Of a stretch of 36,741 nt of DNA, positions 36,512 through 36,741 are shown piece by piece (positions within the stretch are counted from its first letter, which is position 1; the number at the start of each line of letters is the position of its first letter). A program made the position numbers and the translations under genes. Below the pieces are notes generated by a model, which was not told the origin of the DNA, ran no database searches, and saw only the letters and a list, made by a program, of their open reading frames with translations. This DNA is from Elusimicrobiota bacterium (lineage in GTDB: Bacteria > Elusimicrobiota > Elusimicrobia > UBA1565 > UBA9628). The stretch spans positions 1 through 36,741 of the forward strand of contig JACRDS010000155.1 of the NCBI GenBank assembly GCA_016212825.1, written 5' to 3'.

Positions 36512-36741
36512 TTAGTCGGCCGGCTCCCGCCGTCGCCGTTCCCCGAACATCCTTCGGGCCCGGTCCTGGTTGTGCCCCCGGCAGAGCAGGCGGATGTTGC
36601 GCGGGTCGAAGGACCTTCCCCCCAAAGCCCAGGGCATGATGTGGTCGAACTCCAGGCCCTCGCGCTCCGGGCAGCGCCGGCCGTCGGGCGGGACGAAGGC
36701 GCACTGCCCTCCGTCGCGCGCCCAGACCTCGTCCTTGACCC
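36512..36741 (-). CDS. HNH endonuclease, C-terminal part (runs off the window)
   Basis: The last 75 codons of a minus-strand gene are present; the start is beyond the window. They encode VWARDGGQCAF, a Cys in RRCPERE, LEFDHIMPWALGG, FDPRNIRLLCRGHN and a final MFGERRRREPAD. This is an HNH nuclease fold with the catalytic His in the DH pair, Asn in NIRLLC and His in RGHN, and with zinc-type cysteines. Similar C-termini are common in large HNH proteins of Myxococcota and related groups, often in many copies per genome. The function of such proteins is unknown; mobility or defence has been suggested for HNH nucleases in general. Confidence 0.8.
   Translation of the reverse strand, partial: VKDEVWARDGGQCAFVPPDGRRCPEREGLEFDHIMPWALGGRSFDPRNIRLLCRGHNQDRARRMFGERRRREPAD

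Noticed and set aside
36408-36704. A 98-codon minus-strand frame at the right end.
   Set aside because: It crosses both hairpins and overlaps the HNH gene in another frame; the HNH frame has real motifs.

Overview
The window is 36.7 kb of GC-rich, almost gap-free bacterial chromosome. It encodes a diderm (outer-membrane) bacterium: it carries Kdo, lipid A and heptose genes, the Lpt export genes lptC/A/B and an OmpA-type protein. It also carries a SpoIID-type protein and a GH25 lysozyme. This mixture and the high GC suggest an uncultured lineage such as Elusimicrobiota. That assignment is inference from gene content; there is no rRNA here to confirm it.

Layout. (1) 10-723, minus: a secreted GH25 lysozyme, divergent from the next block. 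(2) 829-5928, plus: yebC, ruvC, ruvA, ruvB, spoIID-like, queA, a compact chain for recombination, wall and tRNA modification. (3) 5971-8453, plus: an MBL-fold hydrolase, tgt and an OmpA-like protein; queA and tgt are two steps of queuosine synthesis. (4) 8557-10716, plus: a K+-independent-type membrane pyrophosphatase with its own promoter, overlapped by two dyads, followed by two strong hairpins. (5) 10934-13650, plus: yajC, secD, secF. (6) 13643-29841, plus: a long run for lipopolysaccharide. It holds a small protein resembling a methionine-synthase activation domain, an LPLAT, waaA, an unusual three-lobed heptosyltransferase-like protein, two GT4 and one GT2 glycosyltransferases, a polysaccharide deacetylase, lpxK, a DUF3108 protein, the heptose-7-phosphate kinase, kdsB, pyrG, kdsA, a zinc-ribbon membrane protein and lptC/A/B. 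(7) 34797-29849, minus: gamma-carbonic-anhydrase-like protein, degenerate histidine kinase, response regulator, endonuclease III-like glycosylase, ceramidase-like enzyme, TPR protein. (8) 34822-36411, plus: nadB. (9) 36512-36741, minus: the C-terminal end of an HNH endonuclease, convergent with nadB across a second pair of hairpins.

How it works together. Blocks 5 and 6 make one envelope programme: the Sec accessory motor, then Kdo synthesis (kdsA, kdsB), Kdo transfer (waaA), lipid A phosphorylation (lpxK), core glycosylation and transport to the outer membrane (lptC/A/B). At least fourteen gene junctions are four-base NTGA stop/start overlaps, so translation is probably coupled, and several genes start with GTG or TTG because of this. 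Most gaps that do occur contain an extended -10 element of the form TGnTAnnnT, often only 3-10 bases before the expected transcript start codon, which suggests leaderless mRNAs.

I see no clear mobile element, CRISPR array, tRNA or rRNA. The best leads for something new are the duplicated-lobe GT9 protein, the B12-activation-domain-like protein in a sec/LPS operon, the matching two-hairpin elements at 10743-10804 and 36447-36501, and the dyads over the hppA promoter.
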